A DNA stretch of 64,000 bases from Bacteroidota bacterium (GTDB lineage: Bacteria > Bacteroidota > Bacteroidia > CAIKAF01), in the NCBI GenBank assembly GCA_023432985.1, contig JAEZEQ010000062.1, forward strand, positions 1 to 64,000, given 5' to 3'. The notes under the pieces are model-generated. The model had not been told where the DNA came from, did not search any database, and saw only the letters and a program-made list of their open reading frames with translations. A program made the translations under genes and the position numbers. Of this stretch, positions 27,266 through 36,221 are shown one piece after another (positions within the stretch are counted from its first letter, which is position 1; each line of letters begins with the position of its first letter).

Positions 27266-30200
27266 TTAGGCTTGTCCGTGACAATTCTTATATTTTTTTC
27301 CGCTTCCGCAGGGACACATATCGTTGCGACCTACCTTCACGGCAGCTTTCACAGGCTCGTTAACCCGCTGCTGTGGATGCGAAGATTCCATTGCCTGAGT
27401 TATTGAATCGGGAGTTCCGGGTTCCTGACGAGAAGTTTTGAGTATCTCCTTTTTTTGAACCGGCGGCGCTTGAGCGGGTTGAGGCGCATTTTCAATCGGC
27501 AATTGTGCCTTCATTAAAAATGAGATAACCTCCTCATTCAATTTCTCGAGCATGGCCTTGAATATATTATAACTTTCGAGCTTATAAATCAACAATGGAT
27601 CTTTTTGTTCGAATACCGCATTTTGAACCGATTGTTTCAAATCGTCCATTTCTCTCAAATGCTCTTTCCAAATATCATCTACAAAAGCCAAGGTGATTCC
27701 TTTCTCTATACTTAGATTCAATTCTTTCCCTTCGGTTTGCATAGCTTTTTCGAGATGCACCACAGTCTGAAATCCTTTCACACCATCCGTAACCGGTATT
27801 ACAATATTGGTATATTGTTTGCCTTGATTGATATATACATCGCTTACAACCGGCATGGCAAGCTGACGTATATGCTCCATGCGATGCTGGTATGTACTCT
27901 GCATTTTTTCGAAAAGTGAGGCAGCAATATCGGCGGCAGGCATGGAGAAAAACTCTTTCTGTGTAAACGGACTCTCCATTCCCAATATGCGTAATATATC
28001 CATCTCAAAGCTTTCAAAATCTTTATGAGCATGATTACGCTCCACTATCATTTCGGCCACTTCGCCCATCATATTATAAATATCAGTGCTGATTTTATCT
28101 CCGAACAAAGCACTTCTACGTTTGCTGTATACTACTTCACGTTGTTGATTCATGACATCATCATATTCCAACAAACGCTTACGTACGCCAAAATTATTTT
28201 CTTCTACTTTTTTCTGTGCTCTTTCTATGGACTTGGTAATCATGCTATGGGTAAGCACTTCTCCTTCTTTATAGCCCATTCTGTCCATAAGCTTCGAAAT
28301 ACGCTCTGAACCAAATAAACGCATTAAGTCGTCTTCGAGGGATACAAAAAACTGCGAACTTCCCGGATCCCCCTGACGTCCCGCACGACCGCGCAACTGT
28401 CTGTCCACCCTTCTGGAATCATGACGCTCTGTACCAATAATAGCCAAACCACCCGCTTCTTTTACTCCGGGGCCTAATTTAATATCCGTACCGCGACCTG
28501 CCATATTCGTAGCGATAGTCACCGTTCCGGCTTTACCCGCCTCGGCTACAATATCGGCTTCTTTCTGGTGCAATTTGGCATTCAAAACCTGATGCTTAAT
28601 GCCTTTTAATTTCAACATACGGCTCAATAATTCCGAAATCTCTACCGACGTGGTACCCACCAATACAGGTCTGCCCGCTTGCACATATTTCTCGATTTCT
28701 TCTATTACCGCATTGTATTTTTCGCGCTTGGTCTTAAATACTAAATCTTGTCTGTCATCTCTTTGAATGGGACGATTGGTTGGAATAACCGTAACCTCCA
28801 ATTTATAAATATCCCAGAATTCTTTCGCTTCCGTCTCGGCTGTACCGGTCATACCGGCCAACTTATGATACATACGGAAATAGTTCTGCAATGTAATCGT
28901 AGCATAGGTCTGCGTCGCCGCTTCTACTTTCACATTCTCTTTCGCTTCTATAGCCTGATGCAAACCATCGCTGTATCGACGACCATCTAATATACGACCC
29001 GTCTGCTCATCAACGATTTTCACTTTGCCGTCCATCAATACATAGTCTACATCTTTTTCAAATAATGTATAGGCTTTTAATAACTGATTAACGGAATGTA
29101 TACGCTCGCTTTTGATTGAATAATCGCGCAATAATTGCTCCTTTTTCTCCAGAATCTCTTCTTTAGAAATACTTAAGGAATCCAATTTATGCAATTCCAT
29201 ATTTATATCGGGTATGATGAAAAATTGCGGATCGGCCGAATTCTCCGATATCAAGGCCACCCCTTTTTCTGTAAGGTCTACCGAATTATTTTTCTCATCG
29301 ATTACAAAATATAATTCCTTATCGATTACCGGCATTTCTTTTTGCTGATCGGCTAAATAATAATTCTCTGTTTTTTGAAGCAATGAACGATTTCCTGCCT
29401 CACTTAAATATTTTATTAATGCACCGTTTCTAGGCAAACCCCTATGTGCACGAAATAATTTCTCGGCACCTAATTTCTCGTTTTCGCCCGAACTCAATAA
29501 GCTTTTCGCCTCGGATAATTCCTTGGTTAAATATTGACGTTGAAAACTCACCAAACGCTCTACCAAAGGTTTCAATGCTTCAAATTCCTGACTGTCGCCC
29601 TTAGGGGTCGGACCCGAAATAATCAACGGCGTACGGGCATCATCCACCAAAACCGAATCGACCTCATCCACTATGGCAAAATTATGCCGGCGTTGTACCA
29701 ATTCATCGGGATTACGCACCATATTGTCGCGCAAATAATCGAAACCGAACTCATTATTGGTACCATAGGTAATATCCGCCAAATATGCAGCTTTACGCTC
29801 ATCGCTATTGGGCTGGTGCTTGTCTATACAATCTACACTAAGTCCGTGAAATTGAAACAAAGGTCCGTTCCATTCACTGTCTCTTCGTGCCAGGTAATCG
29901 TTCACGGTTACCACATGCACGCCTTTACCCGGAAGGGCATTTAAATATACCGGCAAGGTTGCTACCAAGGTTTTTCCTTCCCCGGTTGCCATCTCGGCAA
30001 TGCGACCTTTATGCAATACTATACCACCTATCAACTGCACATCGTAGTGCACCATATCCCATTTCACATCATTGCCGGCAGCCTTCCAACTGCTCTTCCA
30101 GTAGGCTTTATCTCCGTCTATGCGCACAAAATCCGCCCCGCGGGCAGCCAATGCACGATCCATCTCCGTAGGAGTAATTTCCAACTCGTCCGACTCTTTC

Positions 30201-30574
30201 AAGCGACGCGAAGTCTCTTTGATTACCGCAAAGGCCTCTGGTAATATCTCGAATAATATCTCTTCTATTTTGCGAACTATGGTCTTTTCTAATTGAGTAA
30301 TCTCATCGAATCGAGCCTCGTTCTCCTCCGGCCTGTCATACGCATCGGTATCGATGAGCTTTCTCAACTCCGCTATCCGATTCTCTTCATCCGATATCTT
30401 ATCTTTTATTCTTTGTTTAAACTCGGCAGTTTTGCCACGCAATTCGTCATTACTTAACTGCGCTAATGAAGCATAAACACCTTGTATTTTTTCTACTATT
30501 GGCTGAAACTCTTTTACATTGGCACCTGCCTCCTGTGTTCCAAATATTTTAAGTATTCCGGATAAAATTCCCAT
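27266..30574 (-). CDS. secA: Protein translocase subunit SecA
   Basis: ATPase that drives unfolded preproteins through SecYEG. The 1102-aa protein is longer than E. coli SecA (901) through insertions usual in Bacteroidota. Visible are Walker A 'MATGEGKTLVATLPVYLNAL', 'VNDYLARRD', 'GTNNEFGFDYLRDNM', the DEVD box ('IVDEVDSVLVDDARTP'), 'TVIPTNRP', 'TIATNMAGRGTDIKLGPGV' and 'QLRGRAGRQGDPG'. The C-terminal zinc-binding tail is 'CPCGSGKKYKNCHG'. This Sec route feeds all T9SS cargo in the window. It has its own promoter within an inverted repeat and its own terminator. Confidence 0.97.
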   Translation of the reverse strand: MGILSGILKIFGTQEAGANVKEFQPIVEKIQGVYASLAQLSNDELRGKTAEFKQRIKDKISDEENRIAELRKLIDTDAYDRPEENEARFDEITQLEKTIVRKIEEILFEILPEAFAVIKETSRRLKESDELEITPTEMDRALAARGADFVRIDGDKAYWKSSWKAAGNDVKWDMVHYDVQLIGGIVLHKGRIAEMATGEGKTLVATLPVYLNALPGKGVHVVTVNDYLARRDSEWNGPLFQFHGLSVDCIDKHQPNSDERKAAYLADITYGTNNEFGFDYLRDNMVRNPDELVQRRHNFAIVDEVDSVLVDDARTPLIISGPTPKGDSQEFEALKPLVERLVSFQRQYLTKELSEAKSLLSSGENEKLGAEKLFRAHRGLPRNGALIKYLSEAGNRSLLQKTENYYLADQQKEMPVIDKELYFVIDEKNNSVDLTEKGVALISENSADPQFFIIPDINMELHKLDSLSISKEEILEKKEQLLRDYSIKSERIHSVNQLLKAYTLFEKDVDYVLMDGKVKIVDEQTGRILDGRRYSDGLHQAIEAKENVKVEAATQTYATITLQNYFRMYHKLAGMTGTAETEAKEFWDIYKLEVTVIPTNRPIQRDDRQDLVFKTKREKYNAVIEEIEKYVQAGRPVLVGTTSVEISELLSRMLKLKGIKHQVLNAKLHQKEADIVAEAGKAGTVTIATNMAGRGTDIKLGPGVKEAGGLAIIGTERHDSRRVDRQLRGRAGRQGDPGSSQFFVSLEDDLMRLFGSERISKLMDRMGYKEGEVLTHSMITKSIERAQKKVEENNFGVRKRLLEYDDVMNQQREVVYSKRRSALFGDKISTDIYNMMGEVAEMIVERNHAHKDFESFEMDILRILGMESPFTQKEFFSMPAADIAASLFEKMQSTYQHRMEHIRQLAMPVVSDVYINQGKQYTNIVIPVTDGVKGFQTVVHLEKAMQTEGKELNLSIEKGITLAFVDDIWKEHLREMDDLKQSVQNAVFEQKDPLLIYKLESYNIFKAMLEKLNEEVISFLMKAQLPIENAPQPAQAPPVQKKEILKTSRQEPGTPDSITQAMESSHPQQRVNEPVKAAVKVGRNDMCPCGSGKKYKNCHGQA

Positions 30575-30638
30575 GTTTTTTCTATTGAAAATTGTATGCT
30601 GACTGAATTACAATTATGAATCCAAAGCCATAAAATGC

Positions 30639-30692
30639 GACAAAGATAACCATTACGCATGAAAATAAGGAGCGCTTTTGGTTATCTTTGTC
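30639..30692. repeat. 13-bp perfect inverted repeat holding two mirrored -7 boxes
   Basis: GACAAAGATAACC (30639-30651) and GGTTATCTTTGTC (30680-30692) are exact reverse complements separated by 28 bases. Each arm contains TATCTTTG: one pointing left to secA (30648-30641), the other pointing right (30683-30690), where no + strand gene begins for 1 kb. It could be a bidirectional promoter, an operator or a DUF2795 terminator remnant. Confidence 0.6.
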
Positions 30693-30720
30693 AGTCTTTC
30701 CCGAGAAAACTGCTCATTTG

Positions 30721-30942
30721 TCAGTACTCGTCCTCGTTGAATAAAAAGTCTTCTTTTGTCGGATAATCCGGCCAAATATCTTCTATGCTTTCATAAGCCT
30801 CTCCCTCATCTTCTATTTCTTGCAAGTTTTCAATCACCTCTAATGGGGCACCTGAACGCATGGCAAAATCAATAAGCTCATCCTTGGTAGCCGGCCATGG
30901 AGCATCTTCTAAATAGGAAGCTAATTCTAATGTCCAATACAT
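30721..30942 (-). CDS. DUF2795 domain protein, 73 aa
   Basis: A small acidic protein matching the DUF2795 pattern: 'YWTLELASYLEDAPWPATKDELIDFAMRSGAP' (shown in part) followed by a helical 'EVIENLQEIEDEG' and an acidic tail. The family is common in Bacteroidota and Actinobacteria and its function is unknown to me. It lies between the adenosyltransferase and secA on the same strand, with ~140 bases on either side, so operon membership is uncertain. Confidence 0.82.
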   Translation of the reverse strand: MYWTLELASYLEDAPWPATKDELIDFAMRSGAPLEVIENLQEIEDEGEAYESIEDIWPDYPTKEDFLFNEDEY

Positions 30943-31084
30943 ATCTTTCAGATTTAATGGTTAATGTTTATTTATCAGAACGTATTTGACTCTTTAAAGT
31001 TTATACGTCCTCCTTTTTTGTGCAAAAATAATTTTTTATTTTCAGGATTGCAATATGCCACCGAGCTCTTGTGTTATTTTTTTA

Positions 31085-31642
31085 TTAATCAGCCTTTCTT
31101 GGCATCCACGCATGCTCTTCTATGCCCAAATCGAATGCGATTTTCCGGGATAATATGAAAAAATAATCGGATAAACGATTCAGATAACTTATCCATTCTA
31201 CTTTCACTCCCGACTCTTGCTGCATCAAACTGATACAATTCCGCTCCGCCCTCCGGCATATAGTCCTGCATATATGCGCATGGGATACGGAAGCATGCCC
31301 TCCCGGCAATATGAAATGCTTTAAGGGCGCTAAATCTTTGTCGTAATTATCTATCCAATTCTCCAAATCCTTTATCTCCCCTTCCCCAAACTCCGGCAAC
31401 CATAAATTGTCTTTCGACGGATCTGCCGCCAAATTTGATCCCAAACTGAATAATATACTCTGTATTTGCTTCAATTGAGCCTTCATTGACTCATCACTTA
31501 ACCCATCTCCCAATAATCCGATAAATGCATTCAACTCATCTACACTCCCATATGCCTCTATGCGTACATGATTCTTGGGCAAACGCGCCCCTCCGAATAA
31601 TGAGGTCTCCCCCTTGTCTCCTCCTTTGGTATATATTTTCAT
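31085..31642 (-). CDS. ATP:cob(I)alamin adenosyltransferase, PduO type
   Basis: Makes adenosylcobalamin from cob(I)alamin and ATP; PduO/MMAB fold. The 185-aa protein shows 'YTKGGDKGETSLFGGARLPK' at the N-terminus, 'RIEAYGSVDELNAFIG', 'FILPGG' and 'RTICRRAERN', all characteristic. It implies an adenosylcobalamin-dependent enzyme elsewhere in the genome, such as methylmalonyl-CoA mutase or ribonucleotide reductase. I looked for a cobalamin riboswitch upstream; the 100-base gap is too short and shows none. A variant -7 box (TAAGTTCG, 31674-31667, minus strand) lies 25 bases upstream of the ATG. Confidence 0.92.
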   Translation of the reverse strand: MKIYTKGGDKGETSLFGGARLPKNHVRIEAYGSVDELNAFIGLLGDGLSDESMKAQLKQIQSILFSLGSNLAADPSKDNLWLPEFGEGEIKDLENWIDNYDKDLAPLKHFILPGGHASVSHAHICRTICRRAERNCISLMQQESGVKVEWISYLNRLSDYFFILSRKIAFDLGIEEHAWMPRKAD

Positions 31643-31748
31643 TTTTCTTCTTGTTTTTTACGACTACGAACTTACAAATCTATTCCCGCTTTTCCTACTT
31701 TTCTCAGGCTCTGTAACTATTGTTACCATTTAAGTATAGAAGGCTCTC

Positions 31749-31756
31749 TACCTTTG
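31749..31756 (+). promoter_or_regulatory. -7 box of the YeiH-type transporter; decides the start
   Basis: TACCTTTG. An in-frame TTG start at 31754 would lie within this box, so the ATG at 31775 is the better start. Confidence 0.6.
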
Positions 31757-31774
31757 TATTCAAATATTTTTTCT

Positions 31775-32713
31775 ATGCGCAAATCCTTGTTTTCGTCCTT
31801 CTCTTTTTGGCTCTTTGCCGGACTTGCCATTGTGGCAATGCTCCCCGCCATTCCGATATGGACTTCCTTAATTCTGGGCGTACTCTTTGCATTTATCACA
31901 CCTAAAGGAGCCGGATTTAATACCACCCCCTTTACTAAATATTCCCTGCAAATTGCAATCGTACTCATAGCCCTTTCTATGCCTGTTACCCAAGTCTTCG
32001 AAACCGGATTCTCGGGTATTGCATTTATTTTCTTGTTTGTTGCCGCTACTGCATTAATCGGATTTTTGATGTACAAATTCTTCTCCATGCAAAAACAAGA
32101 GGCCGAACTTATGACGGCCGGCTCAGCTATATGCGGAGGTACTGCCGTCGCCACAATCAGTCCCCTTATTCATGCCTCAAAATCTTCTACTTCTATTATT
32201 CTTGGAAGTATTTATATTCTCAATGCTCTGGCCCTACTTATTTACCCATTTATAGGGCAATGGATCGGATTATCGGATACGCAATTCGGCATCTGGGCCT
32301 CGGTAGCTGTGCACGATACAGCCTCGGTAATCGGTACCGCACAATCTTTTAGCCCCCAAGCTGCTGAAACGGCAACGATATATAAACTTATACGCACTCT
32401 GTTCTTATTTCCCGCCATTTTTATTTTTAGCATGCTCTATAAACAAAAAGGAAATAAAGCCGAAATACCCTGGTTCGTCATCCTGTTTGCTCTTGTTTTG
32501 GCTTTGCAATTTGTGGTCGAAATTCCCGAAAATGTGACACAACAATCCTCATTCATTTCTCGACGCCTACTGCAATTCAGCATTTTCACCATAGGAACCG
32601 GATTGCCTTTGGAAAAAATGAAAACCCTGAAAGGAAAAAGCGTTTTCTTGACTGTTCTCCTCTGGCTTATTCTTAGCATTGTTTCTCTATTCGCGGTATA
32701 TTTCTTATTCTGA
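31775..32713 (+). CDS. YeiH-family putative sulfate exporter
   Basis: A 312-aa polytopic inner-membrane protein with about nine or ten hydrophobic helices and the UPF0324/YeiH signatures 'SAICGGTAVATISPLIHA' and 'WASVAVHDTASVIGTA'. Annotation as a sulfate exporter comes from the family name; the substrate is not shown by sequence. I start at ATG 31775 (MRKSLF), since the alternative upstream TTG is part of the promoter. It is divergent from the adenosyltransferase gene. Confidence 0.84.
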   Translation: MRKSLFSSFSFWLFAGLAIVAMLPAIPIWTSLILGVLFAFITPKGAGFNTTPFTKYSLQIAIVLIALSMPVTQVFETGFSGIAFIFLFVAATALIGFLMYKFFSMQKQEAELMTAGSAICGGTAVATISPLIHASKSSTSIILGSIYILNALALLIYPFIGQWIGLSDTQFGIWASVAVHDTASVIGTAQSFSPQAAETATIYKLIRTLFLFPAIFIFSMLYKQKGNKAEIPWFVILFALVLALQFVVEIPENVTQQSSFISRRLLQFSIFTIGTGLPLEKMKTLKGKSVFLTVLLWLILSIVSLFAVYFLF

Positions 32714-32874
32714 TAAAGGTAATTAACAAAAGACTGTCCATACTTTTCCGACTTCGACATAATTCTTCCCGTTTTTTTTTAGTGTTTTGTATGCTATAAT
32801 ACGGACTTCACATTGTTTAACACTCCATTGACAATGTGGCTCTTTATTCATTCGTTAACACAAAAACAAATCGT

Positions 32875-33600
32875 ATGCTTTTTCCTTTTCAGGTAAACTT
32901 AGGTGGCGCGGCAGACAGTACAGTTTCTGCAAGCAATCAACTTTTGAATCAGGCCGAAATGGCTGCTAAACCCATAAGTGTATGGGAGCTTACTTTAGCC
33001 GGAGGATGGATTATGATCCCTCTCGCCATCATGTCGGTTATTGCCGTTTATATTTTTGTGGAACGCTGGCTGGCCATTAACCGTGCGGGTAAGGTCGACA
33101 AAAATTTCATGAATAATATCCGCGACCATATCATGCATGGCAAAATTGATGCCGCACGAGCCCTGTGTATTTCTGCCAATAATCCCCTTGCACGCATGAT
33201 TGAAAAAGGCATTTCGCGCATAGGTAGACCCCTCGACGATATCAGTGCCGCCATCGAAAATGTGGCCAAACTCGAAGTATCGAAAATGGAAACAAAATTG
33301 GCTCTATTGGCTACCATTTCGGGTGCTGCGCCCATGCTCGGCTTCCTGGGAACGGTGATTGGGATGATTAAGTCTCTATATAATATGGCCGAAAGTGCCC
33401 GACTAAATAGTGGAACGATTACTGTAGAAGCACTCTCCGGTGGTATCTACGAAGCAATGGTAACTACAGTGGGCGGTCTTATTGTAGGGATTATAGCATT
33501 CGTATGTTATAACTTACTCGTAGCCCAAATCGATCGCGTTATTTATAAAATGGAAGCCGGCGCAATCGAATTCCTCGATGTTTTGAACGAACCCGCTTAA
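32875..33600 (+). CDS. MotA/TolQ/ExbB proton channel family protein
   Basis: A 241-aa inner-membrane proton-channel subunit of the TolQ/ExbB type. There are three membrane helices (~42-64, ~155-178, ~200-222). The conserved core is 'LATISGAAPMLGFLGTVIGMI' (shown in part), then 'ALSGGIYEAMVTTVGGLIVGI', which carries the Thr/Glu positions lining the channel. I start at ATG 32875 (MLFPFQ); a GTG at 32836 would add 13 residues. It forms an operon with the ExbD and TonB-like genes and folC, and couples the proton gradient to outer-membrane work. Confidence 0.9.
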   Translation: MLFPFQVNLGGAADSTVSASNQLLNQAEMAAKPISVWELTLAGGWIMIPLAIMSVIAVYIFVERWLAINRAGKVDKNFMNNIRDHIMHGKIDAARALCISANNPLARMIEKGISRIGRPLDDISAAIENVAKLEVSKMETKLALLATISGAAPMLGFLGTVIGMIKSLYNMAESARLNSGTITVEALSGGIYEAMVTTVGGLIVGIIAFVCYNLLVAQIDRVIYKMEAGAIEFLDVLNEPA

Positions 33601-33611
33601 TCTGACACAAT

Positions 33612-34016
33612 ATGAATCTTAAATCAAGAAATAAGGTCTCCGTAGAATTCAATATGAGTTCTATGACCGATATGATTTTTCTCTTGCTGATCTTTTTCAT
33701 GATTCTGTCGACCAAGGTGGCCGAAAATAATGTTATGCGGGTCGACCTACCCAAAGGTTCTTCCGGCGAAAGTTCGACCGTGGGCGTACGCGTCAGTGTC
33801 GATAAAGATTTGAATTATTATGTGGGTCAAAAACAAGTGCCCTTTGAAGCGATTGAAAGCGAATTGCGCACCAAATTAGGCGATAATCCCGACGCTAAAG
33901 TCGAAATCGCCGTAGATAAAACGAATGAATACGATGTATTTGTGCAATTGGTTGACCTGGTTTATGTGAAAAATGGATGGAAACCGATTATTGTAACGGA
34001 TAGATCGGGAAAATAA
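33612..34016 (+). CDS. ExbD/TolR family biopolymer transport protein
   Basis: A 134-aa partner of the ExbB-like protein. Its single N-terminal membrane helix is 'VEFNMSSMTDMIFLLLIFFM', with the essential Asp of the family in 'TDMIFLLLIFF', followed by a small periplasmic domain ('VEIAVDKTNEYDVFVQLVDL'). It lies eleven bases after the ExbB-like gene. Confidence 0.9.
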   Translation: MNLKSRNKVSVEFNMSSMTDMIFLLLIFFMILSTKVAENNVMRVDLPKGSSGESSTVGVRVSVDKDLNYYVGQKQVPFEAIESELRTKLGDNPDAKVEIAVDKTNEYDVFVQLVDLVYVKNGWKPIIVTDRSGK

Positions 34017-34055
34017 AATGAACTTTTCTGACTTTGTGTTGTATAACTGAATACT

Positions 34056-34838
34056 ATGGAATCGCGCGCTCATAAAACGGATAATACAATTGGAATTATT
34101 GTAACCATGTTGCTGCATATATTGCTGCTGCTTGCTTTATGGTTCCTCGTTATGCCGCCTTTGGAACTGGATCCGCCATTGCCTCCTCCCATCGAACTGG
34201 AATTGGAAATGGGCGGTATGACCAGCGGCGGAAATAATAATGCCGTTCAGGATGAAGCGTCCTCCAAACAAACAACACAGGCAAAATCAAGTCCCAGCTC
34301 TGCCGAAAAGGTTATGACTGCTACCCAGGGCGCCGACTCTAAACCCTCAGGTGAAGCCCCAAAAGAAAATACATCTGCACAAACTACACCCAAACCCAGC
34401 ATCAACCAAAGTGCCCTTATGGGTAAGCCCTCCAGCTCAGGAAGCTCAGGCAGTGGAGCGGGTAGTATGGGACAAAGCGGTGGGGACGGTCAGGGTCCCG
34501 GTGGCCCCGATAAAATGGGAATAAGAGGCTCGAATGGGATTAATCTGCACGGCCTCGATGGAAGAGGTTTTAGAGAAAAACCGGGTCCCATTAATAAAGA
34601 TGCCATTCATGAAGAAGGAACCGTAGTGGTGCAAATTAAAGTTAACCAAGCCGGAAATGTGGTCGAAGCCATAACGGAAGGATTCAAAATACCCACCGGT
34701 ATACCCAAAACCACCATCACCGACCCCGCACAAAAAGCTACAGCCCGAAATGAAGCCATGAAATATAAATTTACCCAATCGGATAAAGGCTTCGTGGAAA
34801 CAGGATATATTGTCTATACCTTTAAATTCCGAAATTAA
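34056..34838 (+). CDS. TonB-like energy transducer
   Basis: A 260-aa protein with an N-terminal anchor helix (~12-33) carrying the 'MLLHILLLLALWF' stretch, which includes the His expected in TonB/TolA. A 'PPLELDPPLPPPIELE' segment follows, then a Gly/Ser/Gln-rich periplasmic linker (~75-165) and a C-terminal domain with 'EEGTVVVQIKVNQAGNVVEA', typical of TonB C-terminal folds. It is the third member of the ExbB-ExbD-TonB module. The next gene, folC, starts on the base after its stop. Confidence 0.85.
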   Translation: MESRAHKTDNTIGIIVTMLLHILLLLALWFLVMPPLELDPPLPPPIELELEMGGMTSGGNNNAVQDEASSKQTTQAKSSPSSAEKVMTATQGADSKPSGEAPKENTSAQTTPKPSINQSALMGKPSSSGSSGSGAGSMGQSGGDGQGPGGPDKMGIRGSNGINLHGLDGRGFREKPGPINKDAIHEEGTVVVQIKVNQAGNVVEAITEGFKIPTGIPKTTITDPAQKATARNEAMKYKFTQSDKGFVETGYIVYTFKFRN

Positions 34839-36131
34839 ATGGGCGACTCCTACAGCCAAGTGCTCGAGTATCTCTTTCAGGCACTTCCCATGTTCCAAAG
34901 ACAAGGCGCAGCAGCCTATAAAGCCAATCTCGATAATACGATTCAATTGCTCCATGCTCTGGATAATCCCCAACATAAATTTGCTTCTATTCATATAGCC
35001 GGAACCAATGGCAAAGGCTCTTCTTCGCATATGATTGCCGCCGCTTTTCAAGAAGCCGGCTATAAAACCGGACTCTATACTTCCCCACATCTTACGGATT
35101 TCAGAGAAAGAATCCGCATAAACGGACAGAAAATTCCCAAACAAAAGGTGGTCGATTTTACCCTGAAAAATAAGGACCTGTTCGGCAATATTCAACCCTC
35201 TTTTTTCGAAATGACCGTAGCCATGGCTTTTGAATATTTTGCCGAAGAAAAGGTAGATATTGCCATTGTGGAAACCGGAATGGGCGGAAGACTCGACTCC
35301 ACAAATATTATTCAACCCCTGCTCTGCCTCATTACCAATATCGGTTACGACCACAGTGCTTTCCTTGGTAATAGCTTGCCCGAAATTGCCCGCGAAAAAG
35401 CCGGTATCATCAAGAAAAATACACCCGTAGTTCTCTCGGAATCAAACCCCGAAACGGATCCGGTTTTTCAGGAAATGGCCTCCTTAATGAATGCCCCTTT
35501 GATTCTTGCCGAAAATAATGTGCATGTGCAAGCCCTGAACGAAGATTACCAAAATCAGTTTACCCTCTATAAGCTCGATTCCCCCAATTTCTCTTGCCAA
35601 ATCAAACTCCCACTCATGGGAAAATACCAGAAAAAAAACCTCAAAGGGGTTGTGGAAGCTTTGATGCAATTGCGCGAAAATTTTCCAAAACTGGATGCAA
35701 GGGCTATTCAAAACGGACTCGAAAAGGTGAAACTGCTAACGGGACTCAAAGGCAGATGGGAAATTCTACAAAATAACCCCCTCTGTATTGCCGATACCGG
35801 ACATAATTTGAACGGCATGGAATTGACTATGGAACAAATCCAAAGTCTGAATTACCAGAATCTGTTTATGGTCATCGGATTTGTTCAGGATAAGGATGTA
35901 AGCAGTATACTCCCATTGCTACCCAAACAAGCCTATTATATTTTTACCCAAGCTAAAATTCAACGCGCTATGGAAGCTGAAAGTCTGGCTCGTTTAGCAG
36001 AAGAATTCGGATTGAAAGGCGAAGTGGAACCGGATGTGAAAAAGGCTTTTTTATTGGCTAAAAATATGGCCGAAAATGAAGACCTTATCTTTGTCGGAGG
36101 AAGTACCTTCGTTGCTGCCGAAGTGCTTTAA
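34839..36131 (+). CDS. folC: Folylpolyglutamate synthase / dihydrofolate synthase
   Basis: Adds glutamate to dihydropteroate and folates; Mur-ligase superfamily. The 430-aa protein has the P-loop 'IAGTNGKGSSSHMIAAA', 'TSPHLTDFRERIRING', 'METGMGGRLDSTN'-like text ('IVETGMGGRLDSTN'), 'ITNIGYDHSAFLG' and 'DTGHNLNGM'. Its ATG directly abuts the stop of the TonB-like gene, so the two are translationally linked although unrelated in function. I recall this neighbourhood from other Bacteroidota. Confidence 0.94.
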   Translation: MGDSYSQVLEYLFQALPMFQRQGAAAYKANLDNTIQLLHALDNPQHKFASIHIAGTNGKGSSSHMIAAAFQEAGYKTGLYTSPHLTDFRERIRINGQKIPKQKVVDFTLKNKDLFGNIQPSFFEMTVAMAFEYFAEEKVDIAIVETGMGGRLDSTNIIQPLLCLITNIGYDHSAFLGNSLPEIAREKAGIIKKNTPVVLSESNPETDPVFQEMASLMNAPLILAENNVHVQALNEDYQNQFTLYKLDSPNFSCQIKLPLMGKYQKKNLKGVVEALMQLRENFPKLDARAIQNGLEKVKLLTGLKGRWEILQNNPLCIADTGHNLNGMELTMEQIQSLNYQNLFMVIGFVQDKDVSSILPLLPKQAYYIFTQAKIQRAMEAESLARLAEEFGLKGEVEPDVKKAFLLAKNMAENEDLIFVGGSTFVAAEVL

Positions 36132-36191
36132 AATAGTGGAGATTTTGATTTTTTTATTGGATATTTTTTCTCATTAGTGAATTGATTTTGC

Positions 36192-36199
36192 TACTTTTG
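36192..36199 (+). promoter_or_regulatory. -7 box of the aminopeptidase-pdxA unit
   Basis: TACTTTTG, 22 bases before the ATG at 36222. Confidence 0.55.
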
Positions 36200-36221
36200 G
36201 GCAAATCAAAATTATAGATAT

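Noticed and set aside
31643..31748. Cobalamin riboswitch upstream of the adenosyltransferase
   Set aside because: The interval is about 100 bases, shared with the divergent transporter promoter, and shows no B12-box-like or multi-stem structure.
32792..32800. TGCTATAAT, an extended -10 of the E. coli type before the ExbB-like gene
   Set aside because: The remaining promoters follow TAnnTTTG and there is no matching -35, so this is probably chance in A+T-rich DNA.
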